From assembly GCA_016840965.1 (NCBI GenBank), contig JAEORI010000216.1, positions 1-23,859 on the forward strand: DNA of 23,859 nt, in the 5' to 3' direction. The translations under genes and the position numbers were made by a program. Shown in pieces: positions 23,530-23,859 of the stretch. Origin of the DNA: Candidatus Thorarchaeota archaeon. Lineage in GTDB: Archaea; Asgardarchaeota; Thorarchaeia; Thorarchaeales; Thorarchaeaceae. A model generated the notes under the pieces. That model ran no database searches and had not been told where the DNA came from. It worked only from the letters and a program-made list of their open reading frames with translations. Position 1 is the stretch's first letter; each line of letters begins with the position of its first letter.

Positions 23530-23859
23530 ATGCAACTAACACAAGAGATTTTCATTGGAAGCATGATTGGACTCTTAGGATCAGCTCTCTATGGGCTATC
23601 AGTGGTTGTCTATCGTTCTCAGGCAAAGGAGATCAATCCTATCGCAGTGAGTGCGATCAAGATGTGGGTTGCTTTACCCTTCATGGCTGTAATGACCCTA
23701 ATCCTCCCCGGGTTGACTGCAGCATTTCTCCCTTTGACAGTGGTTCTTCTGCTTTCTATCTCTGTCCTCCTTGGAGCTGTGATTGGGGATACGATTTACC
23801 TATGGAGTCAGGAACGAATTGGGGTTTCATATGCGTTTCCAATCGCAATGTCATTCCCA
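23530..23859 (+). CDS. EamA/DMT-superfamily transporter (partial, N-terminal 110 residues)
   Basis: The gene runs off the right edge. The visible 110 residues show a helix at about 8-27 (SMIGLLGSALYGLSVVVYRS), a second at 44-64, and a third at 70-92, ending GDTIYLWSQERIGVSYAFPI, the EamA-type repeat end (GDxxYxxxxxxxGxSxAxPI). Family members have ten helices in two repeats and export amino acids or other metabolites; the substrate is unknown. The ATG has no ribosome binding site, but AGAATATTAG lies 26-35 bases upstream, so a leaderless mRNA is likely (inference). Divergent from the ABC-2 exporter. Confidence 0.85.
   Translation, partial: MQLTQEIFIGSMIGLLGSALYGLSVVVYRSQAKEINPIAVSAIKMWVALPFMAVMTLILPGLTAAFLPLTVVLLLSISVLLGAVIGDTIYLWSQERIGVSYAFPIAMSFP

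Noticed and set aside
23353..23535. Minus-strand 60-codon frame upstream of the EamA gene
   Set aside because: No ribosome site, overlaps the promoter region of the EamA gene, and no recognisable protein pattern.
1..23859. CRISPR arrays, tRNA/rRNA genes, insertion sequences, integrases, toxin-antitoxin pairs
   Set aside because: No regularly spaced repeats, cloverleaf or transposase-like frame was found; the nearest things are the short repeats listed above.

Overview
This window looks like a chromosomal piece of an archaeon, most plausibly an Asgard archaeon (a Thorarchaeia- or Lokiarchaeia-like lineage is my inference, not shown). Reasons: promoters that can be seen are archaeal TATA-type; there are no bacterial -35/-10 pairs; solute-binding proteins begin with uncleaved-looking membrane anchors; GTG and TTG starts are very common behind strong GGAGG/GGTGA Shine-Dalgarno sites; and a complete Ras/Rab-like small GTPase (8671-9204) is present. 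No rRNA, tRNA, CRISPR array, integrase or insertion sequence was seen.

Layout. 1-5251 (minus): an oligopeptide/dipeptide ABC importer in the order dppA-B-C-D-F, with dppF cut by the window edge. It has a TATA box upstream of dppA and a stem-loop between dppA and dppB. 5444-6683 (minus): a two-helix small membrane protein, a soluble 140-residue protein of unknown family, and a 53-residue rubredoxin (6522-6683). 6803-8555 (minus): a thioredoxin-like protein followed by a ten-helix membrane protein with a very acidic tail, divergent from the small GTPase. 9231-12046 (minus): tldD-tldE, a metallopeptidase pair, divergent from an M48 (HtpX-like) membrane metallopeptidase (12152-13480). The M48 gene overlaps, tail to tail, a 14-helix MFS exporter (13455-14927). 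15087-15875 (plus): a nucleotidyltransferase-fold protein. 15876-16477: the longest gene-poor gap, with a possible decayed ORF and a T15 tract. 16478-19514 (plus): a polar amino acid ABC importer (binding protein, permease, ATPase, permease). 19714-20405 (plus): two overlapping small membrane protein genes that are paralogues of each other. 20470-23234 (minus): an ABC-2 type exporter (ATPase and two permeases). 23530-end (plus): the start of an EamA/DMT-family transporter.

How the genes work together. The region is rich in transport: peptide import, amino acid import, an ABC exporter, an MFS exporter and a DMT carrier. Together with TldD/TldE and the M48 peptidase this suits a peptide- and amino-acid-consuming organism (inference). 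The least explained parts, and so the most interesting, are the thioredoxin/acidic-tail membrane protein/GTPase neighbourhood, the tandem small membrane protein pair with its phased upstream repeats, the four extra helices on DppC, and the unknown 140-residue protein. I saw no clear defence system or mobile system.
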